Below, in pieces: positions 41,460-50,033 of a stretch of 64,000 bases of DNA (within the stretch, counting starts at the first letter, position 1; each line of letters begins with the position of its first letter). The position numbers and the translations under genes were made by a program. The notes under the pieces were generated by a model. It worked only from the letters and a program-made list of their open reading frames with translations, was not told where the DNA came from and made no database searches. Source of the stretch: an uncultured Bacteroidota bacterium (GTDB taxonomy: Bacteria > Bacteroidota > Bacteroidia > B-17B0 > Aurantibacillaceae); the NCBI GenBank assembly GCA_937873155.1, contig CALMVZ010000011.1, positions 248,001 to 312,000 of the forward strand. The letters are read 5' to 3'.

Positions 41460-42218
41460 ATGGAAACGAAAAATGAATTATATAAATATTGTTTACGTTT
41501 AGGCGATGATGCCCTGATACTGGGCCATCGCCTGTCTGAACTATGCAGTAAGGCTCCATTTCTCGAAGAAGATCTTGCGCTAACTAATATTTCTTTAGAC
41601 ATGATCGGTAGGGCTCAGGCTTTTCTAAAATACGCTTCTGAACTTAGTGATAATTTCATTACAGAAGATGATATAGCCTACCGCCGCCCGGAAAATGAAT
41701 ATTACAATCATTTGATCACAGAACAGCCTAATGGCGATTTTGCACATACGATCGTACGACAATTCTTTGTTTCGGTCTTTGAATATCATTTTTTTGAAGC
41801 GCTGACTAAAAGTAAAGACAAATCTTTAGCGGCTATTGCTTCCAAAACGGTTAAAGAAGTCAAGTACCATATGGAACACGCAACTGATTGGGTTGTTAGA
41901 TTAGGAGACGGAACTGAAGAGAGCCATAGAAGAATGCAAATTGCCATTGAAGATCTTTGGATGTATACCGGCGAATTTTTTGAAATGGACTACGTTGATG
42001 ATATTTTATTATCGGCCGGGATTGCCGTTGACAAAAGCCTGATCAAAGAAAAATGGATGAAAGAAATAATTAAACCATTGGAGGAAGCGACTTTAATTCT
42101 TCCTGCATACACCCATATGCAAACAGGTAGCAAAAAAGGAATCCATACTGAGTGTTTAGGACATATTCTCTCCGAAATGCAATATTTACAAAGAGCCTAT
42201 CCTGATGCAAAATGGTAA
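41460..42218 (+). CDS. paaC: 1,2-phenylacetyl-CoA epoxidase subunit PaaC
   Basis: 252 aa. Ferritin-like fold related to PaaA but without a full di-iron site. GDDALILGHRLSELCSKAPFLEEDLALTNISLDMIGRAQ and VKYHMEHATDWVVRLGDGTEESHRRMQ are typical. It is the structural partner of PaaA. It overlaps paaD by 14 bases. Confidence 0.95.
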   Translation: METKNELYKYCLRLGDDALILGHRLSELCSKAPFLEEDLALTNISLDMIGRAQAFLKYASELSDNFITEDDIAYRRPENEYYNHLITEQPNGDFAHTIVRQFFVSVFEYHFFEALTKSKDKSLAAIASKTVKEVKYHMEHATDWVVRLGDGTEESHRRMQIAIEDLWMYTGEFFEMDYVDDILLSAGIAVDKSLIKEKWMKEIIKPLEEATLILPAYTHMQTGSKKGIHTECLGHILSEMQYLQRAYPDAKW

Positions 42219-42693
42219 TATGAATATTTCGAAAATAGAAACCATTATTTCGGAGATCCCTGATCCGGAAATTCCTGTAATAAACATTAAGGAATTGGGA
42301 ATATTGAGAAATATCGAGTGTAAAGACAACCATTACACTGTTACGATCACTCCTACATATACAGCATGTCCGGCAATGAGCTTTATAGAAAATGAAATAA
42401 GAAATAAACTGTTACGTGTCGGGATAACAGATGTTGAAGTAAAAACCACCTATACGCCGGCCTGGACAACAGATTGGATAAGTGAACGTGCCAAACAAAA
42501 ATTGAAAGAGTACGGCATTGCGCCACCAATGCACTCTTCCTGCGCAATGAACTTTACCACCCAAAAAGTAACATGCCCGCATTGCGGCTCTTCAGATACA
42601 AAAACGATCAGTCGGTTTGGGTCTACTGCTTGTAAATCCCTCCTAAAATGTAATATATGCAAAGAGCCGTTTGAGCAATTCAAATGCCATTGA
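42205..42693 (+). CDS. paaD: Phenylacetate-CoA oxygenase assembly protein PaaD
   Basis: 162 aa; an ATG five codons in (42220) is an equally good start. The MIP18/DUF59 fold is seen in ISEIPDPEIPVINIKELGIL and TYTACPAMSFIENEI, with a C-terminal zinc ribbon (CPHCGSSD...CNICKEPF). PaaD is thought to insert iron or iron-sulfur cofactors into the epoxidase system. Last gene of the cluster; PaaE, PaaG, PaaZ and PaaK are not in this window. Confidence 0.94.
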   Translation: MQNGNMNISKIETIISEIPDPEIPVINIKELGILRNIECKDNHYTVTITPTYTACPAMSFIENEIRNKLLRVGITDVEVKTTYTPAWTTDWISERAKQKLKEYGIAPPMHSSCAMNFTTQKVTCPHCGSSDTKTISRFGSTACKSLLKCNICKEPFEQFKCH

Positions 42694-42703
42694 TTGCCTC
42701 GTA

Positions 42704-42746
42704 TGACCAAAATCATTTTTCATGATCTTAATTTTCATCAAATTGG
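42704..42746 (+). promoter_or_regulatory. Crp/Fnr-type site for the 42753 gene
   Basis: TGAC-CAAA-ATCA (42704-42715). A weak -7-like CAAATTGG (42739-42746) is in register at 36.5 bp. The predicted start, about 42751, is 2 bases before the ATG. There is no second site 22 bp upstream. Confidence 0.55.
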
Positions 42747-42752
42747 TTATGA

Positions 42753-43091
42753 ATGAAAGACAAAGAGAGGTCGTCTGAATTGATTTCACTTGCCGAACAA
42801 TATCTGGCAAGCGGAATGAATTTTGAAACAATTAAGGAAAAATTACTTCAGCGGTACAATAATGATGAAGTTATCATGATCATCATCTCTCAAATAAAGA
42901 GGGAGTATTACAATAAACGCAGAAAGGAAGGTACAAGTATTCTTGGCATAGGTTTAGCAATCATACTGGTAGGATTTGTGCTTACATGTTTCAACTATCA
43001 CGCAAACGAATCCGTAACCTTTGCTATGTATGGTTTAACTTCAACAGGAATTCTTATTGTATTGTGGGGTTTATATAAAATATTGGGTTAG
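42753..43091 (+). CDS. Hypothetical membrane protein, 112 aa
   Basis: The N-terminal 55 residues are helical and charged (LISLAEQYLASGMNFETIKEKLLQRYNNDEVIMIIISQIKREYY). Two hydrophobic helices follow (about 63-82 and 92-110) with CFNYHANESV between. No family recognised. It lies directly behind a perfect Crp/Fnr-type palindrome and between the paa genes and a thioredoxin-like gene with its own such promoter. Confidence 0.72.
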   Translation: MKDKERSSELISLAEQYLASGMNFETIKEKLLQRYNNDEVIMIIISQIKREYYNKRRKEGTSILGIGLAIILVGFVLTCFNYHANESVTFAMYGLTSTGILIVLWGLYKILG

Positions 43092-43107
43092 ATCATGTTT
43101 TATTAGC

Positions 43108-43150
43108 TGACTTTAATCATTTACCTTTATATAAAGATTGCTGACATTTG
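43108..43150 (+). promoter_or_regulatory. Crp/Fnr-type site for the thioredoxin-like gene
   Basis: TGAC-TTTA-ATCA (43108-43119) and -7 element GACATTTG (43143-43150), G 36.5 bp from the centre. The predicted start, about 43155, coincides with the A of the ATG, implying a leaderless message. Confidence 0.68.
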
Positions 43151-43154
43151 AATC

Positions 43155-43559
43155 ATGATGAGATCTGCTGGTTTAAAAACATTTTTGCTGTTACTGCTTT
43201 TGATCACTGGTATTGGAAAGATCAAAGGTCAGGACGAAAGTCATTTTCAGGGTCTGACCGTAGAGGAATTTTTCAAAAAGGTAAATATAAAGGATACCAG
43301 TGTTTTCGTTTACTTTAATGCAGACTGGTGTGTTCCCTGTGTTAAGCTAAAGCCGGTGATCAAAGATCTGGAAAAAGAATATCAGGGAAAGATCAAATTC
43401 TTAATTCTTGATGTTGACAAAAATCCGGAAATTTCCTTGCATTTTGAAATTAATACTTTACCCTATTTTAGTATCTATAAAAACTCCAAAGAGGTTTGGC
43501 ACAAGAACATTTTCATGAGTAAGGAGAAATTAGCTGCGGCCCTGAATCAATACAAGTAA
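43155..43559 (+). CDS. Exported thioredoxin-family protein
   Basis: 134 aa. Signal peptide of about 25 residues (KTFLLLLLLITGIGKIKGQ), then a thioredoxin fold with active site WCVPC (about 57-61) in FNADWCVPCVKLKPVI and a cis-Pro region INTLPYFSIY. Predicted periplasmic disulfide reductase or isomerase; a second ATG one codon in is an alternative start. Near copper and haem biogenesis genes on a regional scale, but its partner is unknown. Confidence 0.9.
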   Translation: MMRSAGLKTFLLLLLLITGIGKIKGQDESHFQGLTVEEFFKKVNIKDTSVFVYFNADWCVPCVKLKPVIKDLEKEYQGKIKFLILDVDKNPEISLHFEINTLPYFSIYKNSKEVWHKNIFMSKEKLAAALNQYK

Positions 43560-43570
43560 AACACCTAGCA

Positions 43571-43636
43571 TGACGCAGCTCATGCTGATCCCCTGACCAA
43601 CGTCATTTAAACTTGTTTTATTGATTCTGAACTTTG
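43571..43636 (+). promoter_or_regulatory. Tandem Crp/Fnr-type sites for the hmgA-hppD operon
   Basis: TGAC-GCAG-CTCA (43571-43582) and TGAC-CAAC-GTCA (43594-43605) are 23 bp apart, the only pair not at 22. GAACTTTG (43629-43636) has its G 36.5 bp from the second centre. Predicted start near 43641. Confidence 0.75.
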
Positions 43637-43655
43637 TTTCAACAAATTTCACTGT

Positions 43656-44837
43656 ATGTCAATCTATCAAAAACAAGGTAAAATTCCTGATAAGCGCCAT
43701 GTCGTATTCAGGAAAAATAATGGGAGCCTTTATCACGAAGAGTTATTCGGAACAGAAGGGTTCGGTGGCATCTCATCACTTGTATATCATCTTAACCCTC
43801 CAACCATGGTAAAAGATATTGGAAAGCCTTACGGTGTCAGACCAGAAGCAGCAATTGAGGATAATCTGAAAGCTCTAAGTTTTAAAGGGATTAACTTAGA
43901 ACAGCAGAAGGATTATCTTCAAAGCCGTAAAATATTTTTCTTTAATGATGATATGAATATTGGTTTGGCTGCTCCGTCAGAATCAATGAATGATTATTTT
44001 TTTAAGAATGCAGATTCTGATGAGATCCTTTTCATTCATAAAGGAGAGGGTGTTTGTAAAACAATGTATGGCAGCGTCGATTTTTGTTATGGTGATTATA
44101 TAGTGATCCCCAGAGGTACAGTCTACCAATTAAAATTCACGAATAGTGAAAATAAGATCTTATTCATTGAATCGCATAGCCCCGTACATACACCGAAACG
44201 TTACAGAAATGAATTCGGACAGCTTTTAGAACATTCTCCGTTTTGCGAACGTGACCTTAAACTACCGCGCTCTTTTGAAACAGTTGACCAAAAAGGAGAA
44301 TTTAAGATCATGATCAAAAAGCGTGGATTAATTTATCCATACACGTATGCGACCCACCCATTTGATCTTATTGGCTGGGATGGATATAACTATCCCTACG
44401 CCTTCTCGATATTTAATTTTGAACCTATAACAGGAAGAATTCACATGCCGCCTCCGATCCATCAGCAATTTGAAGGCCGGAATTTTGTGATCTGCTCTTT
44501 TGTACCACGTTTATATGATTACCATCCTGATGCGATCCCCGCTCCATATCATCACAGCAATATTGATTCTGATGAAATATTGTATTATGTAGAAGGAGAT
44601 TTCATGAGCAGAAATGATATTGAGCCCGGACAATTCACTCTACATCCGGGCGGTGTTCCCCATGGTCCTCATCCCGGTGCCATTGAAAGAAGCATCGGAA
44701 AAAAAGAAACAAAAGAATTAGCGGTAATGATAGATCCGTTCAATCCGGTAAAGATCACAAAGGATGCATTGCAATATGAAGTAAAAGATTACTATAAATC
44801 GTGGTTATCTGTAGATGACCACAAAACCTTAGTTTAA
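43656..44837 (+). CDS. hmgA: Homogentisate 1,2-dioxygenase
   Basis: 393 aa, a double cupin. The C-terminal cupin carries the iron ligands in HHSNIDSDEILYYVEGDF, HPGGVPHGPHPG and the preceding HMPPPIHQQFEGRNF. The N-terminal cupin has SDEILFIHKGEG and GDYIVIPRGTVYQL. It opens the ring of homogentisate with O2 to maleylacetoacetate in tyrosine breakdown. It is one base ahead of the 4-hydroxyphenylpyruvate dioxygenase gene. Confidence 0.93.
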   Translation: MSIYQKQGKIPDKRHVVFRKNNGSLYHEELFGTEGFGGISSLVYHLNPPTMVKDIGKPYGVRPEAAIEDNLKALSFKGINLEQQKDYLQSRKIFFFNDDMNIGLAAPSESMNDYFFKNADSDEILFIHKGEGVCKTMYGSVDFCYGDYIVIPRGTVYQLKFTNSENKILFIESHSPVHTPKRYRNEFGQLLEHSPFCERDLKLPRSFETVDQKGEFKIMIKKRGLIYPYTYATHPFDLIGWDGYNYPYAFSIFNFEPITGRIHMPPPIHQQFEGRNFVICSFVPRLYDYHPDAIPAPYHHSNIDSDEILYYVEGDFMSRNDIEPGQFTLHPGGVPHGPHPGAIERSIGKKETKELAVMIDPFNPVKITKDALQYEVKDYYKSWLSVDDHKTLV

Positions 44838-44838
44838 T

Positions 44839-45996
44839 ATGGCAACAAAAACTTTAAAAGCTTTAAAAAATTATTCTTATTCAGATAAAAAGATCTTTAA
44901 GAAAGCTAAAGATTTTCTTCCGATTAACGGAACCGACTATGTAGAATTATATGTCGGTAATGCAAAACAAGCCGCACATTATTACAAAACAGCTTTTGGT
45001 TTCCAGGAATTAGCATATAGCGGATTAGAGACCGGAATGCGCGAAAGTTGTTCGTACGTTTTAACTCAGGGAAAAATAAGATTGGTGCTCACCACTCCTC
45101 TAAGCCCGAATTCACCGATAGCAGACCATCTAAAAAAACACGGGGATGGCGTAAAAGTGATCGCTCTTGAAGTAGATGATGTTCGTACCGCTTATTATGA
45201 AACAATGCGCAGGGGAGCGAAATCCTTTTTTCCACCGGAGATCATTTTAGATGCCGATGGTGAAATTATCAGGGCAGGAATTCACACTTACGGTGAAACG
45301 GTACATGTATTTGTTGAAAGGAAGAATTACAAAGGAATCTTTTTGCCCGGATTTGTAAAATGGAAAACAGGATACAATCCTTCGTCTGTAGGGCTTAAGT
45401 ATATCGATCACATGGTTGGAAATGTAGAATTAGGCGCCATGAATACATGGTCGAAGTTTTACGAAGAAGTAATGGGTTTTGCGAATATTGTTACGTTCGA
45501 TGATAAAGATATTTCTACAGAATATACTGCACTCATGAGTAAGGTAATGAGTAACGGCAACGGAAGAATTAAATTTCCGATAAATGAACCGGCAGCAGGA
45601 AAAAAGAAATCGCAAGTTGAAGAGTATTTGGATTTTTATAATGGACCGGGATGTCAACATATCGCTGTAGCTACGGATGATATTGTTTTCACTATTTCAG
45701 AAATGAGAAAAAGAGGTATAGAATTTCTTTATGTTCCCGGATCTTATTATGACACTGTAAAAAAACGTGTTGGTATAATTGATGAGGATCTGAAAAAATT
45801 AAAAGAGTTGGGGATTATGGTAGACAGGGATGATGAAGGATACTTATTGCAGATCTTCACAAAACCTGTTGAAGACCGCCCAACTCTGTTCTTCGAGATC
45901 ATTCAAAGAAAAGGAGCCAAATCTTTCGGCAAAGGAAATTTTCAGGCGCTTTTTGAAAGTATAGAAGCTGAACAAGCTAAAAGAGGAACTCTTTAA
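44839..45996 (+). CDS. hppD: 4-hydroxyphenylpyruvate dioxygenase
   Basis: 385 aa with two VOC domains. Iron ligands of the second domain: His in IDHMVGNVE (about 184-192), His in GCQHIAVATDDI and Glu in LFFEIIQRKGAKSFGKGNF, the invariant C-terminal helix region. It converts 4-hydroxyphenylpyruvate to homogentisate with O2, the substrate of the enzyme encoded just upstream. Next steps (MaiA, FahA) are not in the window. Confidence 0.96.
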   Translation: MATKTLKALKNYSYSDKKIFKKAKDFLPINGTDYVELYVGNAKQAAHYYKTAFGFQELAYSGLETGMRESCSYVLTQGKIRLVLTTPLSPNSPIADHLKKHGDGVKVIALEVDDVRTAYYETMRRGAKSFFPPEIILDADGEIIRAGIHTYGETVHVFVERKNYKGIFLPGFVKWKTGYNPSSVGLKYIDHMVGNVELGAMNTWSKFYEEVMGFANIVTFDDKDISTEYTALMSKVMSNGNGRIKFPINEPAAGKKKSQVEEYLDFYNGPGCQHIAVATDDIVFTISEMRKRGIEFLYVPGSYYDTVKKRVGIIDEDLKKLKELGIMVDRDDEGYLLQIFTKPVEDRPTLFFEIIQRKGAKSFGKGNFQALFESIEAEQAKRGTL

Positions 45997-46003
45997 TTGA
46001 ATT

Positions 46004-46483
46004 ATGAAAGCGCCTAAACCAAAATACGCTGAAGAAAATATAAGAGTTACGAAAAGATTTAATTTTGAAATGGCTCATGCGCTTCTTAATTATGAAGGTC
46101 CGTGCAAAAACATTCATGGACATTCTTACGTGCTAGAAATTACAATACTTGGAAGGCCGATTTTATCAAAGAGCCATCCGAATGATGGGCTTGTCATCGA
46201 TTTTACTGATATAAAAAACATTGTACAAAAAGAAATAATTGATCATGTAGACCACGCGCTTGTTATAAATAACCAATCGCCGGAGAAGATCACAAAGCAT
46301 TTATTCAAGCAATATGAGAAAGTTATAACAGTACCATATCAACCAACATGTGAAAATCTACTCATCGATTTTAAAAACAGGTTAGTGCCCTTATTCAAAG
46401 GCAATCATAAACTGGCCGCGGTAAAACTGAAAGAAACTAAGAGTTCCTGGGCTGAGTGGCGCTTAAATGATAATAGAGTTTAA
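46004..46483 (+). CDS. 6-pyruvoyl-tetrahydropterin synthase / QueD-family protein
   Basis: 159 aa. Zinc histidines in FEMAHAL and NIHGHSY, the catalytic cysteine in GPCKNIHGHSY, and PTCENLLIDFKNRL with the pterin-anchoring Glu later in LKETKSSWAEW. It could serve queuosine synthesis (QueD) or pterin-cofactor synthesis. Its place 7 bases after the tyrosine-degradation genes favours tetrahydropterin for phenylalanine hydroxylase, which is an inference; no hydroxylase gene is in the window. Confidence 0.85.
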   Translation: MKAPKPKYAEENIRVTKRFNFEMAHALLNYEGPCKNIHGHSYVLEITILGRPILSKSHPNDGLVIDFTDIKNIVQKEIIDHVDHALVINNQSPEKITKHLFKQYEKVITVPYQPTCENLLIDFKNRLVPLFKGNHKLAAVKLKETKSSWAEWRLNDNRV

Positions 46484-46513
46484 TAAAAGTAATAACCTTA
46501 TAAAAATAAACAT

Positions 46514-47878
46514 ATGTACGTTCAACAATTATATACCAATTGTCTCGCTCAGGCGGCTTATTATGTAGAATCTAACGGAGAAGTATTGATCATAGACCCT
46601 TTACGAGACCCGGGTCCTTATCTTGATCTGGCGAAAAAGAGAAAGGCAAAGATCCGCTATGTTTTCGAAACTCATTTTCATGCAGATTTTGTTTCCGGAC
46701 ATCTGGAATTATCAAGGAAAACCGGAGCCACGATCATATTTGGGCCTAACGCCAACCCTAAGTACAAAGCCTTTATTGCAAAAGATCTTGAACCATTTGA
46801 ATTAGGAAAAACAAAATTCCAGGTCCTTCACACACCGGGACACACAATTGAATCTTCCTGCGTTTTGCTTTTTAATGAAGAAGGCAAGCCCCATTGCATC
46901 TTCACGGGCGATACCTTGTTTGCCGGTGATGTCGGCAGGCCTGATCTGCTAAGCGGGAATTTAAATAAAGAAGAGCTCGCCGGAATGCTATTCGAATCCT
47001 TGAAAAAAATTAAAGCTTTACCTGATGATTTGCTTGTTTACCCAGGGCATGGCGCCGGATCTGCTTGCGGAAAGAATATTGGTAAGGAAACTGTAACAAC
47101 TATTGGCATTCAGAAAAGAAGAAATTATGCACTGGGCAATTTATCTAAAAATGAATTTATTAAAACCGTTACAACAGGATTACCAAATCCGCCGGCCTAC
47201 TTTTTTAAGGATGCAAGCATTAACATTAGCGGTTACGATAGTTACGACGCCATAATGTCGAAAGAACTTATAGCGTTACATCTTGACCCTTTTAAAACAG
47301 AGGTTAAAGACGGGGCGATTATTCTTGACACAAGAAATGCTGCTGATTTTGCACGAGGATTTATCCCGGGTTCAATTAATGTGGGTTTAAATGGGGATTT
47401 TGCTGTTTGGGCAGGAACGATGATCGCTTTTGGAACTCCGCTTGTAATTGTAGCTGAAAAAGGGAAAGAAAGAGAAAGCATTGTACGATTAGCGAGAATT
47501 GGGTTCGATACTATAAAAGGTTATCTGAATGGAGGGTTTGAAATATGGAGTGCTAATGGTGAGCCTGTTGATTTTGTTAAGGAAATTGAAATGAAGGATT
47601 TAAAACAGCTTCATACTAAGGATACGATCATATTGGATGTAAGGAGAAATGACGAACATGAAAAAGGAGCAATTCCAAATGCCCTGCATGTTCCTCTCGA
47701 TTTTCTTCACAATCATATGAGCGAGTTGAATAAAGATAAAAACTATGTGGTTTATTGTGCCGGAGGTTATCGATCAATGATAGCAGTAAGTATACTTAAA
47801 AAATATGGTATCAAACACATTCAAAATCTTAAAAACGGCATTAATGCGTATTCAAAACCAAAATTGGCCAAATCCTGA
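46514..47878 (+). CDS. Persulfide dioxygenase (ETHE1-like) fused to two rhodanese domains
   Basis: 454 aa. MBL domain (1-250) with THFHADFVSGH, HTPGHTIES and TGDTLFAGDVGRPDL, the ETHE1-type glutathione persulfide dioxygenase signatures. The first rhodanese (about 262-350) lacks the catalytic Cys (VAEKGKERE in its place). The second (about 365-450) is active-looking with CAGGYRS. It should oxidise persulfide sulfur to sulfite in the cytoplasm. Fusions like this are known in Bacteroidota. The stop codon lies within a Crp/Fnr-type site for the next gene. Confidence 0.93.
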   Translation: MYVQQLYTNCLAQAAYYVESNGEVLIIDPLRDPGPYLDLAKKRKAKIRYVFETHFHADFVSGHLELSRKTGATIIFGPNANPKYKAFIAKDLEPFELGKTKFQVLHTPGHTIESSCVLLFNEEGKPHCIFTGDTLFAGDVGRPDLLSGNLNKEELAGMLFESLKKIKALPDDLLVYPGHGAGSACGKNIGKETVTTIGIQKRRNYALGNLSKNEFIKTVTTGLPNPPAYFFKDASINISGYDSYDAIMSKELIALHLDPFKTEVKDGAIILDTRNAADFARGFIPGSINVGLNGDFAVWAGTMIAFGTPLVIVAEKGKERESIVRLARIGFDTIKGYLNGGFEIWSANGEPVDFVKEIEMKDLKQLHTKDTIILDVRRNDEHEKGAIPNALHVPLDFLHNHMSELNKDKNYVVYCAGGYRSMIAVSILKKYGIKHIQNLKNGINAYSKPKLAKS

Positions 47879-47940
47879 TTACAATCAGTTTCAGATTTGA
47901 CAGACCTCATAATTTTTGCGTTGTGTAAAGCATACTTTTG
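47876..47940 (+). promoter_or_regulatory. Tandem Crp/Fnr-type sites for hsp20
   Basis: TGAT-TACA-ATCA (47876-47887, starting at the stop of the preceding gene) and TGAC-AGAC-CTCA (47898-47909) are 22 bp apart. A perfect TACTTTTG (47933-47940) is 36.5 bp from the second centre. Predicted start near 47945, leader about 31 bases. Confidence 0.82.
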
Positions 47941-47975
47941 AGTCATAATTAATGTTTAACCAAAAAACCAAAGTT

Positions 47976-48410
47976 ATGACACTTGTAAAAAACAACGGGA
48001 CTTTGTTCCCAAGCCTATCAGAATTCTTTGATAACGATAGTTGGATCTCACCGGATCGTTTCTTCAAAGGCTTCCAAAACTCTTTACCCGCAACGAATGT
48101 ATCGGAAACAGAAAAAGAATACAAAATTGAGCTTGCTATTCCGGGCTTTAAAAAGGACGACGTAAAAATCAACCTGGAGAATGACATTCTAACCGTAAGC
48201 GCGGAAAACAAAAACGAAAAAGAAGAAAAAAACAAAAAGTTTACTCGCCGCGAATTCAGTTACAATTCTTTTTCACGTTCGTTCCAGTTACCAAAGGCGG
48301 CAAACGGAGAAAAGATCGAAGCGAAATATGAGGACGGCTTATTAAAGCTCGATATTCTTAAAAAAGAAGAAGCGTTGGCAAAATCTTCTAAAGAAATCAA
48401 AATCAATTAA
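47976..48410 (+). CDS. Hsp20/alpha-crystallin family small heat-shock protein
   Basis: 144 aa from ATG 47976; an upstream in-frame ATG at 47952 is less likely. The alpha-crystallin domain (about 38-130) has ATNVSETEKEYKIELAIPGFKKDDVKINLEND and RREFSYNSFSRSFQLP, and a final DGLLKLDILKKEEA. ATP-independent holdase in the cytoplasm. A small Hsp20 (HspX/Acr) is the best-known member of the mycobacterial dormancy regulon; here it has the same type of low-oxygen-like promoter as the Usp genes. Confidence 0.95.
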   Translation: MTLVKNNGTLFPSLSEFFDNDSWISPDRFFKGFQNSLPATNVSETEKEYKIELAIPGFKKDDVKINLENDILTVSAENKNEKEEKNKKFTRREFSYNSFSRSFQLPKAANGEKIEAKYEDGLLKLDILKKEEALAKSSKEIKIN

Positions 48411-48461
48411 TCAAATTAACTGAAGTTAATAGCCCCGTAAGGCTGCTGACTTATTTATTAA

Positions 48462-49118
48462 ATGCGCGAAATCAAAAATAAATTGGCCGCTCTTAGAAAT
48501 GAGTACAATGGCGAATTCCTGGATGCCAAAACAGTTTTCCCTGATCCCTTAAAACAATTTGAAAAATGGATGAGTGAAGCTTTATTTAAGGAATTGCCGG
48601 ACCCGAATGCAATGATATTGGCAACCGCTTCAAAAAACGGGCAACCTTCAATAAGAACTGTTCTTCTAAAGGATTATGGCGAAAAAGGCTTTGTGTTTTT
48701 TACTAATTACAATAGCCAGAAGGGGAAAGAGATCGAAGAAAATCCAAAAGCTTCAGTGCTGTTTTTTTGGCCAAAGTCAATGCGCCAATTAAAGATTGAA
48801 GGCGTATTGGAAAAGGTAGATCCGGCGGAATCTGAAGAATACTTTAAAACACGTCCTTTCGGAAACCAAGTAGCGGCCTGGGTTTCGCAACAAAGTAGTG
48901 AGATTGCGGGCAAGGATCTGCTTGAAGAAAAATATAAAGCACTTGAAGAAAAATATAAAGGAAAAGAAATTCCTTATCCCGAATTTTGGGGTGGTTACAG
49001 ATTAATTCCGAAAGCATACGAGTTTTGGCAAGGTCAGGCTAACCGTTTACATGACAGGATCCGTTATGATTTGGAGTGTGAAGAATGTAAGTGGAAAATA
49101 AAGCGGTTAGCTCCGTAA
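48462..49118 (+). CDS. pdxH: Pyridoxamine 5'-phosphate oxidase
   Basis: 218 aa, full length. FMN- and substrate-binding segments SIRTVLLKDYGEKGFVFFTNYNSQKGKEI, ASVLFFWPKSMRQLKIEGVLEKV and the C-terminal FWQGQANRLHDRIRYD are all typical. It makes pyridoxal 5'-phosphate with O2. No Crp/Fnr-type site precedes it. Confidence 0.96.
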   Translation: MREIKNKLAALRNEYNGEFLDAKTVFPDPLKQFEKWMSEALFKELPDPNAMILATASKNGQPSIRTVLLKDYGEKGFVFFTNYNSQKGKEIEENPKASVLFFWPKSMRQLKIEGVLEKVDPAESEEYFKTRPFGNQVAAWVSQQSSEIAGKDLLEEKYKALEEKYKGKEIPYPEFWGGYRLIPKAYEFWQGQANRLHDRIRYDLECEECKWKIKRLAP

Positions 49119-49131
49119 TTTCTTATATTGC

Positions 49132-50007
49132 ATGATGGATGCTGAGAAGAGTGCTGTACAAACAACTTATTTTAGTATTGCAGGAAATGTATTCTTAGCA
49201 ATCACTAAAACTATTACCGGAATTTTCGGGAACTCATATGCATTGATCGCTGATGGCATTGAATCCGCTACCGATATATTCTCTTCCATACTTGTTTTAT
49301 TCGGAATAAAATACTCAAACCGTCCTGCGGATAAGAACCATCCTTATGGACATGGGAGAGCAGAAACGCTTGTGACCTTTATTGTTGTGGGTTTTCTGAT
49401 CACCTCAGCAACAATCATTGCTATAGAAAGTATAAAGCATATAAGAACTCCGCATGAATTACCCCGTCCTTACACTTTATTCGTCTTAGGAATAATTATT
49501 GTTTGGAAAGAATTTTCCTATCGGATCGTCATTAAAAAAAGTAAATCTACTCATAGTTCAGCTTTAAAAGCGGATGCATGGCATCACCGAAGCGATGCCT
49601 TTACGTCCGTTGCTGCTTTTATCGGAATATCTATCGCTTTGATCTTTGGTAAAGGTTATGAGTCGGCTGATGATTGGGCCGCATTATTTTCATCAGGAAT
49701 TATTTTCTATAATAGTTACCTGATCTTCCGGCCGGCTCTTGGAGATATTATGGACGAACATCTTTACGATGATCTTGTTGACGAAATAAAAAAAGAATCA
49801 ATTAAAGTTGAAGGAGTTGTTGATACAGAAAAATGTTTTATCCGCCGGTCAGGAATGAAATACCATGTTGATCTTCACGCAAGAGTTGATGGTGATTTAA
49901 CTGTAAGTGAGGGCCACAAAATTGCTCACCTGTTAAAAAACCATTTAAGACAAGTCATTCCTCAATTGGGGCATGTGCTTATTCACATAGAACCCGCCAC
50001 GAAATAA
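49132..50007 (+). CDS. Cation diffusion facilitator family transporter
   Basis: 291 aa; ATG 49132 and 49135 are adjacent alternatives. Six membrane segments with metal motifs: ALIADGIESATDIFSS in helix 2 (D..D/E), HPYGHGRAE in the loop, and ADAWHHRSDAFTSVAAF in helix 5 (H..D). The C-terminal cytoplasmic domain ends VIPQLGHVLIHIEPA. It exports Zn, Fe or similar divalent ions by proton antiport. Starts 13 bases after pdxH. Confidence 0.93.
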   Translation: MMDAEKSAVQTTYFSIAGNVFLAITKTITGIFGNSYALIADGIESATDIFSSILVLFGIKYSNRPADKNHPYGHGRAETLVTFIVVGFLITSATIIAIESIKHIRTPHELPRPYTLFVLGIIIVWKEFSYRIVIKKSKSTHSSALKADAWHHRSDAFTSVAAFIGISIALIFGKGYESADDWAALFSSGIIFYNSYLIFRPALGDIMDEHLYDDLVDEIKKESIKVEGVVDTEKCFIRRSGMKYHVDLHARVDGDLTVSEGHKIAHLLKNHLRQVIPQLGHVLIHIEPATK

Positions 50008-50033
50008 AATTAGTGCCGCCTGCGAATAATGAA

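Noticed and set aside
48411-48461. TGAC-TTAT-TTAT ahead of pdxH
   Set aside because: The second half-site is missing and there is no TAnnTTTG in register.
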